In this document: positions 36,421-48,362 of the stretch, piece by piece
Layout of the letters: the number at the start of each line of letters is the position of its first letter
Numbering within the stretch: the first letter of the stretch is position 1
Assembly: GCA_965261955.1 (NCBI GenBank)
Contig: CBDHEM010000044.1
Location: forward strand, 1 to 64,000
Origin: JABAAI01 sp965261955
GTDB lineage: Bacteria; Spirochaetota; Leptospiria; Leptospirales; Leptonemataceae
Length of the DNA stretch: 64,000 nt
Reading direction: 5' to 3'
Program-made: the position numbers and the translations under genes
The notes under the pieces: generated by a model
What the model saw: only the letters and a program-made list of their open reading frames with translations
Told to the model about the DNA's origin: nothing
Databases searched by the model: none

Positions 36421-37340
36421 AAGAACTAAGGTCACAGTTACCTACAATTATGCTAGGTATGAGTCATAGTACATTATTTTAAAAAAGTCATCTCATAGCT
36501 TCGTGGTACCATATATGTCATGTTGGTCTTAGGCATTGGGAAAAGTACTACAGCGATTGTCAAGTTTTCGTGAGTCAGAATAGTCTGCACAATGGGATGG
36601 AGTTACTCTACACAAATCAGCATGAAAAAATACCATCCTTCACAGACATTAAGAAATTGAAGATGCAACCACTACAATCCAATTGATCAAGAGGACTTGC
36701 TCACATATTCATCATTTTTGGATTGTAACAAATTTCTCCTCTTCTGTTCCCAAATGTATCACGAGACTAATAGGGTAGGCTAGTGTAATTGTAGGGACTA
36801 AATTTACCCAATCCGAAGTTTAGTCATGTGACATGGGATTACCACAGGTGATGTAACCGACCGAACTTAACCCGAGAGATCACGAAATTGAACTGAACCA
36901 GAAAGGATAATAGATAATGTTGCTAGCCCAAAGGGTAACATTAAATTATGGCACGTACCACTATGAGACATAACCAATCCTCAAATGTAGCGACTCCCTG
37001 GTTACCCAGCAGAAGTATCAGGAGATTTTCCATCATCTCTGGTCAATGGTTACATCATCAGATTTCTGATTAGCATCAAGAGGATAAAACTCTAGCTGAT
37101 ATGACAATGACTACAATATAAAGATGGCAAACCATGGGTAGCCAGCCTGGCATAACACTTGTGCATCCAATAATTAATAATAGTATATGTTCTAATTTCC
37201 ACAAATTTGAATAAAGTAATAACATTTTTATTCTCTTTGAGATTTTATCAAATATATAATATATACACATAATAATGATATAATAACCACAATCACTGTT
37301 AGATAAGATGACCAGAGCATAGGGGGCTAAAGAATGTTTG
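36421..37340. other. Unassigned sequence
   Basis: No gene, tandem repeat or element was recognised. Short protein-like stretches (for example near 36,680-36,850) are broken by stops. Confidence 0.4.
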
Positions 37341-37449
37341 TTGGAGGTTTGTGTGGGTGGGATGTCAATGGCACAGGAAAGATGGTGGAGTGGTTGTAAT
37401 AATTATTGCGGTGTGGAGGAGGTGTAAGTTATCTGGGAAGGATTGCTAT

Positions 37450-37557
37450 TCAACAACAACACAGTATTGTTTATTGTTTCACAGCACAATACCACAGAAT
37501 TGTTTATTGTTTCACAGCACAACAACACAGTAATGTTTATTGTTTCACTGCACAATC
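37450..37557. repeat. Short tandem repeat, ~35-bp unit, 3 copies
   Basis: Three copies of a unit containing TTGTTTATTGTTTCACAGCA, with 1-3 differences between copies. Confidence 0.85.
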
Positions 37558-37698
37558 TAATCACATAACATTTTAGTGGCATCACTAATTTTTGCACTGG
37601 TTGATGGTCGTATTAAATACTTGTGTAACTATCCATTTCCTCTGATACATCAGTAACAACAGTTAGGTTTCTCATCCAAAAAATAATCAAAATGAATG

Positions 37699-38106
37699 AG
37701 GGGGGAAGGGTAGTAGTATATATCTCACGGGGAAGGGTAGTAGTATATATCTCACGGGGAAGGGTAGTAGTATATATCTCACGGGGAAGGGTAGTAGTAT
37801 ATATCTCACGGGGAAGGGTAGTAGTATATATCTCACGGGGAAGGGTGGTGGTATATATCTCACGGGGAAGGGTTGTAGTATATATCTCACGGGGAAGGGT
37901 GGTGGTATATATCTCACGGGGAAGGGTGGTGGTATATATCTCACGGGGAAGGGTAGTAGTATATATCTCATGGGGAAGGGTGGTGGTATATATCTCACGG
38001 GGAAGGGTGGTGGTATATATCTCACGGGGAAGGGTAGTAGTATATATCTCACGGGGAAGGGTGGTGGTATATATCTCACGGGGAAGGGTGGTGGTATATA
38101 TCTCAC
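37699..38106 (+). repeat. 27-bp minisatellite, about 15 copies
   Basis: Tandem units of GGGGAAGGGT(A/G)GT(A/G)GTATA followed by TATCTCAC. The unit length is a multiple of three and contains no stop in several frames, so it produces open frames of 139-172 codons on both strands (for example the 9-residue repeat GRVVVYISR). These frames have no independent support as genes. The copies differ almost only at two A/G positions. Confidence 0.97.
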
Positions 38107-38135
38107 TGTAACATACACACAAAACAAACAAACTG

Positions 38136-39111
38136 GAATATGACCCCGTGGACTATGTATGACCTTGTGGAAAATGACCTCATGGAATATGACCTCATGC
38201 AATATGACCTCATAGAAAATGACTCATGCAATATGACCTCAATCAGTATGACCTCGTGGAATATGACTTCATGGAATATGATCTCATGGAATATGACCTC
38301 AAGCAAAATGACCGCATGCAATATGACCTCATGCAATATGACCTCATGCAATATTATCTCATGGAATAAGGCATCATACAATCTGACCTCTCATGGAATA
38401 TGACCTCATGGAATATGACAGCATGCAATATGACCTCATGGAATATGACCTCGTGCAATGACCTCAGGCACTATGCAATATGACCTCATGGAATTATGGC
38501 CTCATGGAATATGACCTCATGGAATATGACCTCATGGAATATGACCTTATGGAATATGACCTCATAGCGTATGACCACATAGAATATGAAACTAATGGAA
38601 TATGACCTCATGCAATATGACCGCATGTAATATGACCTCCTGCAACGACCTCATAGAACACGACCTCATGCAATATGACCTCATGGAATATAACCTCAAG
38701 CAAAATGACCTCATGCAATATGACCTCAGACAATATGACCTCATGGAATATGACCTCATAGAATATGACCTCAGGCAATATGACCTCATGGAATATGACC
38801 TCATGGAATATGATCTCATGGAATATGACCTCAAGCAAAATGACCTCATGCAATAAGACATCATGGAATATACCTCAGGCAATATACAATATGATCTCAT
38901 GGAATAAGACCTCGTGGAATATGACTTCTCATGGAATATAACCTCATGCAATATGACCTCATGGAATATGACTTCATGGAGTTACCTCATGGAATATTTC
39001 TTCATGGAATACATCACGCAATATGACCTCAAGCAATATAACCTCAGGCAATATTACCTCATGGAATATGACCTAATGCAATATGACCTCATTCAAAATG
39101 ACCTCATGGAA
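38136..39111 (+). repeat. 15-bp minisatellite, about 65 copies
   Basis: Degenerate tandem array of GAATATGACCTCATG. Every unit contains TGACCTCA. The length is a multiple of three, so short pseudo-open frames (EYDLM, SWNMT, HEVIF repeats) appear on both strands; they are interrupted often and are not called as genes. Confidence 0.95.
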
Positions 39112-39490
39112 GTGCAAATTAAATAAAAGGTTAGTTTTTTTGTAAGGCTGCTGGTATACTTAATTTTTCTAAGGCTACTGGTATTAATGTCCTGTTCCAC
39201 TCGCATTGCATTTCTGTAGCTCTTCCCCAGTACAAAAAAAAATTGGGAATGTATTTTGGACAACTTGGAAAAATATAGGGCTTGAAGGATACAAGAAAAC
39301 ACATCATGCATAGCTATCCAATATTCAACAAGCAATCGAATCCAGAACAAATAGTTTTATGTAAGGTTTGGTGGTGGCAAGAATCCCTGAGAAGTTGGCC
39401 ACAATACTGTCATATGTCACTAAATATTTATGTCTGCAAACGATGAGATGGGCATATAATTCATATCTATAAGAAGATAATGGAATTCAC

Positions 39491-39815
39491 TCATTACATT
39501 GTGGTTCTATAACTTCCCAGTGGCCGTGATTCTACCAATAGATATAAATTGACACTTGATAATTAGTAGCAGTTGCCTGTAGTTCAACACTAGTGCCATA
39601 AGATTTCGGCCACAGCATATGATGAATATGTTCTTCAAAGGTAGGCTGATCTCCATATACTCCAGAAATAAGCTTTTTTTTCATAGGTGCTGACTTTACA
39701 AAACAAATAATGCGAGCAGCAGAGCAAAATGGTGTTCATCTCCCAAAATAAGAAAGCCAAGAGCTTCAAAACACAACTTCCATCACTCAAAATCACATGC
39801 ACCCGACGATCAGAT
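39491..39815 (-). pseudogene. OTU-type cysteine protease (deubiquitinase-like) pseudogene
   Basis: The minus strand reads, from 39815 downwards, DRRVHVILSDGSCVLKLLAF. A one-base shift and a stop follow, then ARIICFVKSAPMKKKLISGV, YGDQPTFEEHIHHMLWPKSY, GTSVELQATATNYQVSIYIY, W, a second stop, then NHGHWEVIEP and a terminal stop. This order fits the OTU fold: the catalytic-cysteine box (DGxC) followed by an L-F segment, a helix ending near FVKS, the conserved W-x-x-x-x-E-L-Q-A-x-A block (here SYGTSVELQATA) and a His near the end (GHWEVI). OTU domains are found in deubiquitinases and in several animal transposon families; the latter would suit this repeat-rich setting. Two stops and a frameshift make it a pseudogene. 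Confidence 0.62.
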
Positions 39816-39979
39816 GTTTAAGTAACTCACAAGATTGAATCTACAAAAAATATAGAGAGCTATTCATAACCAATTGACTAACTAACATCTATTAGTTCAT
39901 GCATGACTTTTCTACCTGACTTGGCTTCAAAATTAATAGCTCATAATCAAAGGAGCTATTGCATGGAGTATACTACACA

Positions 39980-40275
39980 GGAAGTGCTCTAATGAGATTC
40001 ATAAAAAATAATCCCACAAAGAAATACAAACCAAGGAAATGATCATAGTATAGTTGCAAAGTATTAGCTTGCACAGGATTTAGATGGACCACCGTGGAGT
40101 ATGCTGGCGAGAATGGGAGTGCAGCTTTCTGTGATGCAGAGATGGAAAGATGCCCTGAGTGATCAAGCAGCAGTAAAAAAAAAATAATAACACTTTTTTT
40201 GGCAAGTCATGGGAGGAGCCAAAGGAAAAGTCAACAGAGGTCACTTGGTTTTTAGCAATTACTTTTTTTCAAAAT
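39980..40275 (+). repeat. Diverged interspersed repeat, family D, copy 1
   Basis: ACAGGAAGTGCTCTAATGAG, GATTCATAAAAAATA and, further on, GGGAGGAGCCAAAGGAAA and CAACAGAGGTCACTTGG have counterparts in the same order at 60,020-60,060 and 61,075-61,160. The second copy differs mainly by holding a large minisatellite between these blocks. Confidence 0.5.
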
Positions 40276-40935
40276 AAAGCTTAATTACACAGATGCAGGC
40301 AATTAAACATAATTATACATAGCTAGGGCCACTGTTAATTACAATTTTTATAAAAACATTTCTTATAAAAATAAATATAATTCAGTAATAACAGGTAACA
40401 AAATACTATGACATCATGTGTACAAAACCATGAAAATATAATATCAATGCAAGAACAAGAGCAAGATAACATAAAATATCCAGTTCTCCCAATGTCCAGT
40501 TCTTCTGATCGTGTCACAAAGTATGATGGAATTGCAATCATGCTAATAGTGGATCACCCTCGCCAACCTACACCAACGGATGCATACAGCAATAATAAGT
40601 GTGCAGGATAATGTATTGAGCAGGGTCATAGTAGCTGACACTATCTAGAGCTAGCTAGAAGGAAGGTTAAACTACTGATTATTGTAGACCACAAATCTGG
40701 TTGGTCCTCAGAAATGGATAAATAATTCTTTAGCAGGAGAAAGAATAGTCATGGCAAGCACTTTACCGATTGATCCATGACACAGTTCGTCGTGTTTTAA
40801 AACCATATATATATATAATATAAATATATATTTTATATACATGAATATTAATTTTTCAGGAACTAATTTTATCGAACTGTTCATACAGAATGCAAATACA
40901 AATAAGCTGCAGTTGGTATCTAAACAAAAGGTAAG
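40276..40935. other. Unassigned AT-rich sequence
   Basis: No gene or element was recognised. It contains a short AT dinucleotide-rich tract near 40805-40840. Confidence 0.4.
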
Positions 40936-41060
40936 TAAACATGCTGCTCTTGTTATCGTCTACAACAAAACATACAGCAAGGAAGCTCACACAGTAGCAC
41001 CTCTGTTCTCAAGGACGAAGGTATCAATCAGTATGGTTCCCAGTAAGTAAAGGCATCTGA
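40936..41060 (-). repeat. Diverged interspersed repeat, family A, inverted copy
   Basis: GTCTACAACAAAACATACAG ... AAGGAAGCTCA ... CTGTTCTCAAGGACGAAGG is a reverse-oriented match to 35,440-35,510 of copy 1. Confidence 0.4.
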
Positions 41061-41380
41061 GAGCCTTTCCCAGAAAAATAGCTTCCACTTTTTAAATTGT
41101 GCTCTCACACTTTGGCAAACTGGAAGTGTTCTGACTATTTCATAGATAATGATACAACAGATACTGGAGATGTGCAAGACTTTTTTCCGGTAATTATAAT
41201 ACAGATAGATGTTTTATCCTCTAGAGAGCAGATGATATTTAATTTTTACCTCAGCTACCTGGAGAAAACTAAAACCATCTCGTACTTCTTGTCTTCTAAA
41301 ACTGTTATAAACAAAAGCAGAGATCGCGGCACATGTTGGCTGTATTGCATTAAAGCAGATTGCAGGAGATGCACTAAATC

Positions 41381-41552
41381 TAGCATTGTGCACACACAGA
41401 AGCTGAACTTCCAAGTTAGTCAAGCTTCTCATAAGAGTGGAGTGAGAAAGGGAGGTGTAGCATCCAGTTTTAGCATTGTGCACATACAGAAGCTGAACTT
41501 CCAAAGTCAGAGTAAAGCTTCTCATAAGGGTGGAGTGAGACAGGAGGTATAA
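41381..41552 (+). repeat. 90-bp tandem duplication, 2 copies
   Basis: TAGCATTGTGCACACACAGA (41381) recurs as TAGCATTGTGCACATACAGA at 41471, and both are followed by AGCTGAACTTCCAA and CTTCTCATAAG. The open frames over it (103 and 151 codons) are not otherwise supported. Confidence 0.85.
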
Positions 41553-42280
41553 GCAGCCAATTCTATATAAAGTTTACTGCTGGCTTTTAGCTACAGTACA
41601 CACAGCTTGGTGGAAATGTTCCTATGTAGATCCACAATCCAGGAAGTCAGGAATGTCATTTTCTGGCTGATAGTAGAAGATACGATCAAAGTAAATATTT
41701 TGCCGTTTCTTGCACTGGCATTCCGTTCAATAGTCACACAAATACATTTCACCAATAGATATAGTAATACTCTAAGTTGATCTTCAACTTCTGAATATTA
41801 CAGTCTCTGCCAGTCAAGGTGTTATCACAGCTAAGGACATACCTGCAATCACATGGCATATTCACTTTGTCAACTTGTCAAGAAATTCATGTCGCTGGTC
41901 AGTGTTTGCCGTGGTCTGAAGTTTCCTGTTCTCTACCGTGTCTTAACAAATTAAAATGGTATTGCCAAAGTTTAGTTCTTTTCTGTATTACCAGGAACAC
42001 TTCTTGCCTTTCTCTAGAACAATATCTGGTACTGTTACTGTCTTGTGCATTACTGCACCTTCTCAGAAAGGCGGCAGGGATAAAATATTGTATCTTGTTT
42101 ATGCAGCAGACAAAAGCACCATCTGGTGCACAAGAGTGCACACTATTTTAACACTGAAGTGAGTGGCAAGCGAAGGTGGAGTGGTCATTTTATTACTATT
42201 TTAATCAAAATCATAGCATTGTATTGCACCTGTCTTCTTACCAAGCTGACTGATCAGTGTACATTATTGATGAAGTAATT
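41553..42280. other. Unassigned sequence with weak protein-like character
   Basis: The plus strand carries overlapping open frames (41819-42151 and 41956-42162). The second contains TISGTVTVLCITAPSQKGGR, which looks protein-like, and an upstream frame reads AKDIPAITWHIHFVNLS before stops. I cannot identify a family or splice sites, so I leave it uncalled. It may be another worn coding relic. Confidence 0.3.
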
Positions 42281-43390
42281 CCTAGATTGTGATATGGAGA
42301 ACTAACCAAGAATTGAATGTATTTTCCTTACAAATACCCAAGTGGTGCATGTCACGAAAAATTTTTAACAGTACTTGGAAGCAGCTTCCCTTGAATATGG
42401 AAGCATTCTACACACTAAGATTGAGGTCGTCAGATAGAGTGTTCTGCAGGAATTTTCAGAGTACTAAAGGGAAGATTATCCAGAAGCTGACAAGAACTCT
42501 GACATCATGTGAAAGTTTATGGATAGCACTTACACACTGTTTATTGTGTTCAGTATTCTCTCCACCATTAGTCTTCTATTGAGTATATGCATCAGTTACA
42601 GGTCCATAGGAAGCAATCTTTGGTTACTCAAGCGACGACGTACTTACTAGGGTCAAAATAGCTTAACAAGAGTTAGACAACCTGCTGCCAAACCCTAGAA
42701 GCTAGTTTGCTTCCTAATCGCACGACTGAGCCACTTGTACAATAAAGTGCGACTCAGATATGCTGCATACAGACATCGACAGCAGAATTGTAAATGGTGA
42801 GTGAGGCTGAATAAGATGAAGCACTTCAGCCACAACAATGTTTTTTGATTTCTTTGGCACAGAACTTTGGTCAGGCGGCTACCGCACCAGCTCTTACGGC
42901 CCTAATTTATCCTTTCTACACATGCTAACTATGTAGCCATCATTTCATGTATTCACTGTTCGATAGAGAGAGTGGCACTACGTGCAAGGCATTGTGTGTT
43001 TACCTGATAATTTCTGCACCATCAGGACAAATAATTTGCATCATCTCCAATGCTAGAGCATGCCAGTTGTATGTCATAATTAAACTCCAGCATCCTTTCC
43101 AACACAGCAGTTCTCACTCGAAGGTGCCTCCAGTTACCATTCCTTTATCTACAGGTGCCTTCATTATGACGACCATTTCATTTTAGTCTGCACATGCCAG
43201 CTCAGATAGATACACCGTTTTATTTTCTGTAAGCCTGCAGTGTTAAAGTAGGTTGACAATTCAGAGTTTTTATGGGTGAACTTACGGAGCAAACATACAT
43301 ACACAGATAGGCCCTGTGCAGCAATACATAGTTTTCCATCTAACATCCATAGTCAGGGCTTGCTTTGCTCGCAAAATTATGTGCAATATA
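42281..43390 (+). repeat. Diverged interspersed repeat, family B, copy 3
   Basis: Blocks shared in order with 57,300-58,085 include TTTTCAGAGTACTAAAGGGA, CAGAAGCTGACAAGAACTCT, TGTTTATTGTGTTCAGTA, GCATCAGTTA, GAGAGAGTGGCA, TCCAATGCTAGA, GACGACCATTTCATTTT and GGGCTTGCTTTGCTCGC. The frame NFQSTKGKIIQKLTR (near 42453) resembles NFKSTERKNIQELIR near 33492 in copy 1, suggesting descent from a coding sequence. Confidence 0.55.
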
Positions 43391-43504
43391 TCACATGATT
43401 GATATTCTGTGGTTGTGTGGCTTAAAGACTTGTAAATGGAGTGCATTTATCAAGCTTGTGAGGGGAAAGACATGTAAATGGAGTGTATTTAACAAGCTTG
43501 TTTT

Positions 43505-43541
<37 letters not shown>

Positions 43542-43559
43542 AGATATGTAAATGACCAG

Positions 43560-44239
43560 GAATGTTACACCTGCAGTAGATGCTGAGGCATTGCTGAGGC
43601 ACCTGATGCATGTACAAGCATGTACACACATGTAGCTAGAAACATGGGTCAAGTGTGTAACTAGCTACACCTCTGAAAACATTAATTGGAAGCTTTGTAT
43701 TATAGGCCAAAGAAAGTCATCAGAAGAAATATGTTTTCCTACACAATTGGCATTGGATGTTCACCCTCTTAATGAGAGAGGAGAATATATACGCCAAATA
43801 ACTACAGTTCTGGTTAGTACTTCTACCTTTTAAACGGCACTCGAGCACACAATACACAAAAGTTGTGCAGCTAGCCTAGGATGTGTCTCCGTAGAAATAT
43901 AGTAGCTCATCAGGTTAGCTTTCATTTGAGGACTTCCTTTTATGGACTTTGAACCAAGTTTAGACAAGTTGCAATAGCTAGAGTTACTGCTTTGGATCTT
44001 AGCTATAGCCTTCTCACGGCACTTGACTGCATGCATAGATAGATAGCTCAATAATGCTCTTGATTAAGCTAGTAGCTAGCCAGCTAATATGCTTCACAAC
44101 TGGGCACAGTGAAAGCTATAACTAGTACTTACTAGCAGCCCATCATAAACTTTCCGCCTCATTCAAGGTGTAGATCTTGCGCTGATAACTAATGGCCAAA
44201 AATATACACTTGGCTACTTTTTAAACTAAAATTTTAACT
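43560..44239. other. Unassigned sequence
   Basis: No gene, element or tandem array was recognised. It is rich in AGCTAG, TAGCTAG and GCATGC words but has no clear repeat unit. Confidence 0.4.
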
Positions 44240-44777
44240 TCAGAACACCATGGAATATTTACAGCTCACCATGGATATTTACAGAACACCATGGGGTATT
44301 CACAGAATACAATGTATATTCACAAGACACCATGGGATATTCACAGAACACCATGAATACTTACAGAAAACCATGGGGTATTCGCAGAATACCATGGATA
44401 TTCACAAAACACCATGGATATTCACAGAACACCATGAGATATTCACAGAACACCATGAGATATTCACAGAACACCATGAGATATTCACAGAACACCATGA
44501 GATATTCACAAGACACCATGGATATTCACAGAACACCATGTATATTCACAAGACACAATGGGATATTCACAGAACACCATGGGATATTCACAGAACACCA
44601 TAAGATATTCACAGAACACCATGGATATTCACAGAACATTGTGGATATTCGCAGAACACCATGGATATTCACAGAACACCATGGGATATTCACAGAACAC
44701 CATGGATATTTATAGAACACCATGGGATATTTATAGAACACCATGGGATATTTATAGAACACCATGTATATTTACAG
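44240..44777 (+). repeat. 21/22-bp minisatellite, about 25 copies
   Basis: Tandem units of GATATTCACAGAACACCATG plus G or GG. The mixture of 21- and 22-bp units shifts the frame, yet open frames of 79-127 codons remain on both strands. None is called as a gene. Confidence 0.96.
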
Positions 44778-45795
44778 TACTTTTTTTTTAAACAATGAAC
44801 AAGAATCCCTGAAGCTGAATTTCTTTCCAGGGAAAGTGAACTTTGGAGAACATGAAACAGCTCAGACTTTTGAATTACAAAATACTCATTCAATATGGGC
44901 AAGTCTATTAAAGATATGGCAAGAGAGATATGTGATAGTGAGTTACTTTACAAGATATATAGTGGTGTTGACCTACCAGTTGCAAATATTTATCTTGAAA
45001 TCAGATTTTTGTTGCCAACATCTTGACTGAATACTTGTGAGACATGTCACAAGAGTATGGTTATTATTATTTGCTCGGATGAAGACGGAAGTATTCAGTT
45101 GAAACAAGAAAAAAAAAAAAAAAAATAGATAAATTTTCATTACATATCTTTAAGTAAGCTAAGAATCACCATTCCAGTTTGATTAATCATTTTTCATGCC
45201 CAACCAAATAACTTAACTGTAACTGTGTCTTTCATCCTGCACAAGTAGGCTCACATTTCTCTTTACATCACTTGGAGAAACAAGCCAAAGCAAGTGCCTT
45301 TGCTGAGTTAGTGCTGCATGTAGAAATACTATAGAGGTGAGCAAAGCACTAGCATGTTTAAATGGAAGAATTACAAGCTGCCTTTGAAAAACACAAAGCA
45401 AAAAAAATCCGGAAAAAAAAACAACGTTTAAAAGCGGAGCTACAAGATTATTTCCAAAAATACAGAATAAAAAAACACTCAGATGGAATACATTTTCTTT
45501 GCTGTTCCCTGATACAAGAAATGTTACAGAAAGCTTGCTTCCCTCACAGTGCAAGTCAGAAGCTATATAGTTGGCTAATGTCGTTAATATGCACTTCTGC
45601 ATTTGTACAGCCAAAACAATTGTTTGTGGTCCGTCCAAGTTCATAATTTATACCAAATATTGTACATGGCCTATAAATTCACAAAGAATAATGGTCATTT
45701 GTGCTATTTGTGTGACACCCAGGACCGAGATAAACACAGGCCTGATATCGCCAAACATTGATGCTACTTGGGTACCATCATTGGGGACGTGAAAA
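44778..45795. other. Unassigned sequence with a Lys/Glu-rich open frame
   Basis: A plus-strand frame at 45362-45646 begins MEELQAAFEKHKAKKIRKKK and is strongly charged for about 40 residues, like a coiled coil, before becoming ordinary. A 143-codon minus-strand frame overlaps it. There is no homology I can name, no splice sites and no conserved neighbour, so neither is called. A poly-A run lies near 45110-45125. Confidence 0.3.
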
Positions 45796-46776
45796 ATGCA
45801 TGCACAGATGTATAACTATACAATGCATGCACAGGTGTATAGCTATACAATGCATGCACAGATTTATAGCTATACAATGCATGCACAGGTGTATAGCTAT
45901 ACAATGCATGAACAGGTGTATAACTATACAATGCATGCACAGGTGTATAGCTATACAATGCATGCACAGATTTATAGCTATACAATGCATGCAAAGGTGT
46001 ATAGCTATACAATGCATGCACAGGTGTATAGCTATACAATGCATGCACAGATGTATGCACAGGCGTATAGCTATACAATGCATGCACAAGTCTATAGCTA
46101 TACAATGCATGCACAAGTGTATAGCTACACAATGCATGCACAGGTGTATAACTATACAATGCATGCACAGATGTATGCACAGGCGTATAGCTATACAATG
46201 CATGCACAAGTCTATAGCTATACAATGCATGCACAAGTGTATAGCTACACAATGCATGCACAGGTGTATAACTATACAATGCATGCACAAGTCTATAGCT
46301 ATACAATGCATGCACAAGTCTATAGCTATAAAATGCATGCACAGGTGTATAGCTATACAATGCATGCACAGGTGTATAGCTATACAATGCATGCACAAGT
46401 CTATAGCTACACAATGCATGCACAGGTGTATAGCTACACAATGCATGCACAGGTCTATAGCTATACAATGCATGCACAGGTGTATAGCTATACATTGCAT
46501 GCACAGATGTATAGCTATACAATGCATGTACAGGTGTATAGCTATACAATGCATGCACAAGCTATAGCTATACAATGCATGCACAGGTGTATTGCTACAC
46601 AATGCATGCAAAGGTGTATAGCTATACAATGCATGCACAGATGTATAGCTATACAATGCATGCATAGATGTATACCTATACAATGCATGCACAGGTGTAC
46701 AGCTATACAATGCATGCACAGATGCATGCACAGGTGTATAGTTATACAATGCATGTACAGATGTATAGCTATACAA
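45796..46776 (+). repeat. 27-bp minisatellite, about 36 copies, with palindromic core
   Basis: Units of TATACAATGCATGCACAGGT plus GTATAGC, each containing the palindromes TGCATGCA and usually TATAGCTATA. A 120-bp higher-order segment that includes an extra 12 bases is duplicated (46,021-46,140 and 46,141-46,260). Because 27 is a multiple of three, open frames of 264-349 codons exist on both strands (9-residue repeats such as MHAQVYSYT). They are the longest open frames in the window and are almost certainly not genes. Confidence 0.97.
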
Positions 46777-46866
46777 AATGACCAATGGTCGCAAATAGCT
46801 TAAAAAGAGCAACTTCCTCCATTCCAAAAAGTAAATTCAACAAACAAAAGGAGTTCGGGGATGCAC

Positions 46867-46907
46867 AAACAGACAGACAGACAGACAGACTGAGAGAGAG
46901 AGAGAGA
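46867..46907 (+). repeat. Microsatellite (CAGA)n followed by (GA)n
   Basis: CAGACAGACAGACAGACAGA followed by CTGAGAGAGAGAGAGA. Confidence 0.9.
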
Positions 46908-47944
46908 TTGCAAATCATAGTAAGATACTGGATTTAAAACCTGGCCTACAGTGCTCCAGCAATGATAAAACATGCTATGGAAATCTTACTTCTTTACTAC
47001 ATCCAGGACTGATTCCAGCTATGGCATGTGATTAACTCATCTTTGCAAAGGCCAAGTTTATCCAGTGGACATGCCCAACAAGTCACGGAGAAGATAAATT
47101 AGTTGTAATGTTTGGATGCCTGTAATAGGAGATGGAAATGTGGGTCATGTTGGGATACTACTTAGCCTGTTTTGGATGGACAACAGCACTCACAGATGCT
47201 GGTTTTACTACAGCTAAGTTTTTGAAGTCCTCTTTCTAACGAGAACCAGTCATGCTCATCGACAGACATGTGAAGCCTTTTATCATCTAAGGGAGCACAG
47301 AAATAGCTTTGAGACAGGAAAAAAAATGATCAAAAGCAGTCCTACGTTTCAGTATGCACTGGGGAAGAATTTTATCCCTTGAAGTGCAAATTCTTATTTT
47401 TGTTTGAGCAAACTGTGAAAAAAATTTCCTCCTGTATGCTGAAGCCTTAGAAGCTATTGTAGGATTTTATTCTCATTTGACCCACTTATGCTCGGTTGGT
47501 TCTAGTTCACTTCCGTGACTTTGTGTTACTGCCTCTTCCATAAAAGAAGAATTTTAAAACAAGTGGGAACTTGCAAAAGGTTTTTGGTAAGCAAATTGAT
47601 CAAGCACACAAACACGGGTAAAATGGAAAGGAGGAGCAATTGCAGTAACAGAAAATCCAGTAGCTTTGAGATGTTGGATGAAAAGTGGACCAGAGCCTAC
47701 CAAGTGCATTCCGGTTTGAGAGTGTGGTAAGAAAGAAGAATATTATACACAGTTGTTCCAACATGAAGAAGGTTTTTCTGTGCATCTGAGATTCAAGCAA
47801 CAAACCCAAAGCCTTACCGATAAGATCAGAAGCTTTGGATAATTGTCTGGTCAGTTAAAGCCCCAGGAAGGGCTACTATCAGCAATATAAAAAGGAGGAT
47901 AGGACAAAGTCCATTCATGAATGCAGTAAATAAAAACACTCTGG
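46908..47944. other. Unassigned sequence with fragmentary protein-like stretches
   Basis: Plus-strand frames near 47,440-47,730 give fragments such as AEALEAIVGFYSHLTHLCSV and a 71-codon open frame at 47515-47730, broken by stops and shifts. It may be a decayed transposon or gene fragment; I cannot name a family. Confidence 0.3.
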
Positions 47945-48118
47945 CACTATTCAGCTCACCTAACAGAAAGTAAGATCCAAATTTCCACAGCAGTTAGCAC
48001 TTCAAACTCTCTGGCACTCACCTAATAGAAAGCAAGATCAAAGTCTTCAGAGCAGTTAGCAGTTCAAACTCCCTGGAAAGTAAGATCCAAGTCTTCACAG
48101 CAGTTAGCAGTTCAAGGA
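47945..48118 (+). repeat. ~60-65-bp tandem repeat, 3 copies
   Basis: Three units share AGTAAGATCCAA (or AGCAAGATCAAA) ... CACAGCAGTTAGCA and CTTCAAACTCTCTGG or its close variants. Confidence 0.8.
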
Positions 48119-48362
48119 ATAACACTAGTCCTTTTGGTCATCTATACAGCGCCAATCAACAGCGAGAAGGAGAGCCAGCAAAGTTCTCCTCCTATAAAAA
48201 TCAATCTAATTGTCAGATTTTGGAAATATCAGGCTCAGACAAAAGTCTGTTCTTCTTTTAAGATTCCAGCAATTAGCCTAAATATCCACTCCTTGATGGA
48301 AAATATTTGATTGGTGCAGCAGCTGTCCATTTTTTGTCCTCCGAAATTGCAGACCTTTGCAG

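Noticed and set aside
36520..36560. P-loop-like GIGKSTT translation
   Set aside because: It lacks the first Gly of the Walker A pattern at the right distance and the frame is closed by stops nearby; chance match.
37613..38202. 139-172 codon frames as cell-surface or antifreeze-like repeat proteins
   Set aside because: By-product of the 27-bp minisatellite; frames on both strands are open and end soon after the array.
45213..45644. Minus-strand frame with IFGN as a third NhaC-like relic
   Set aside because: Only four residues match in context, and the nucleotide sequence does not align with the intact exons.
45764..46827. Open frames of 264-349 codons on both strands as repetitive proteins
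   Set aside because: They coincide exactly with a 27-bp tandem array. Several frames are open at once on both strands because the unit length is a multiple of three, and there is no non-repetitive domain, signal peptide or splice context.
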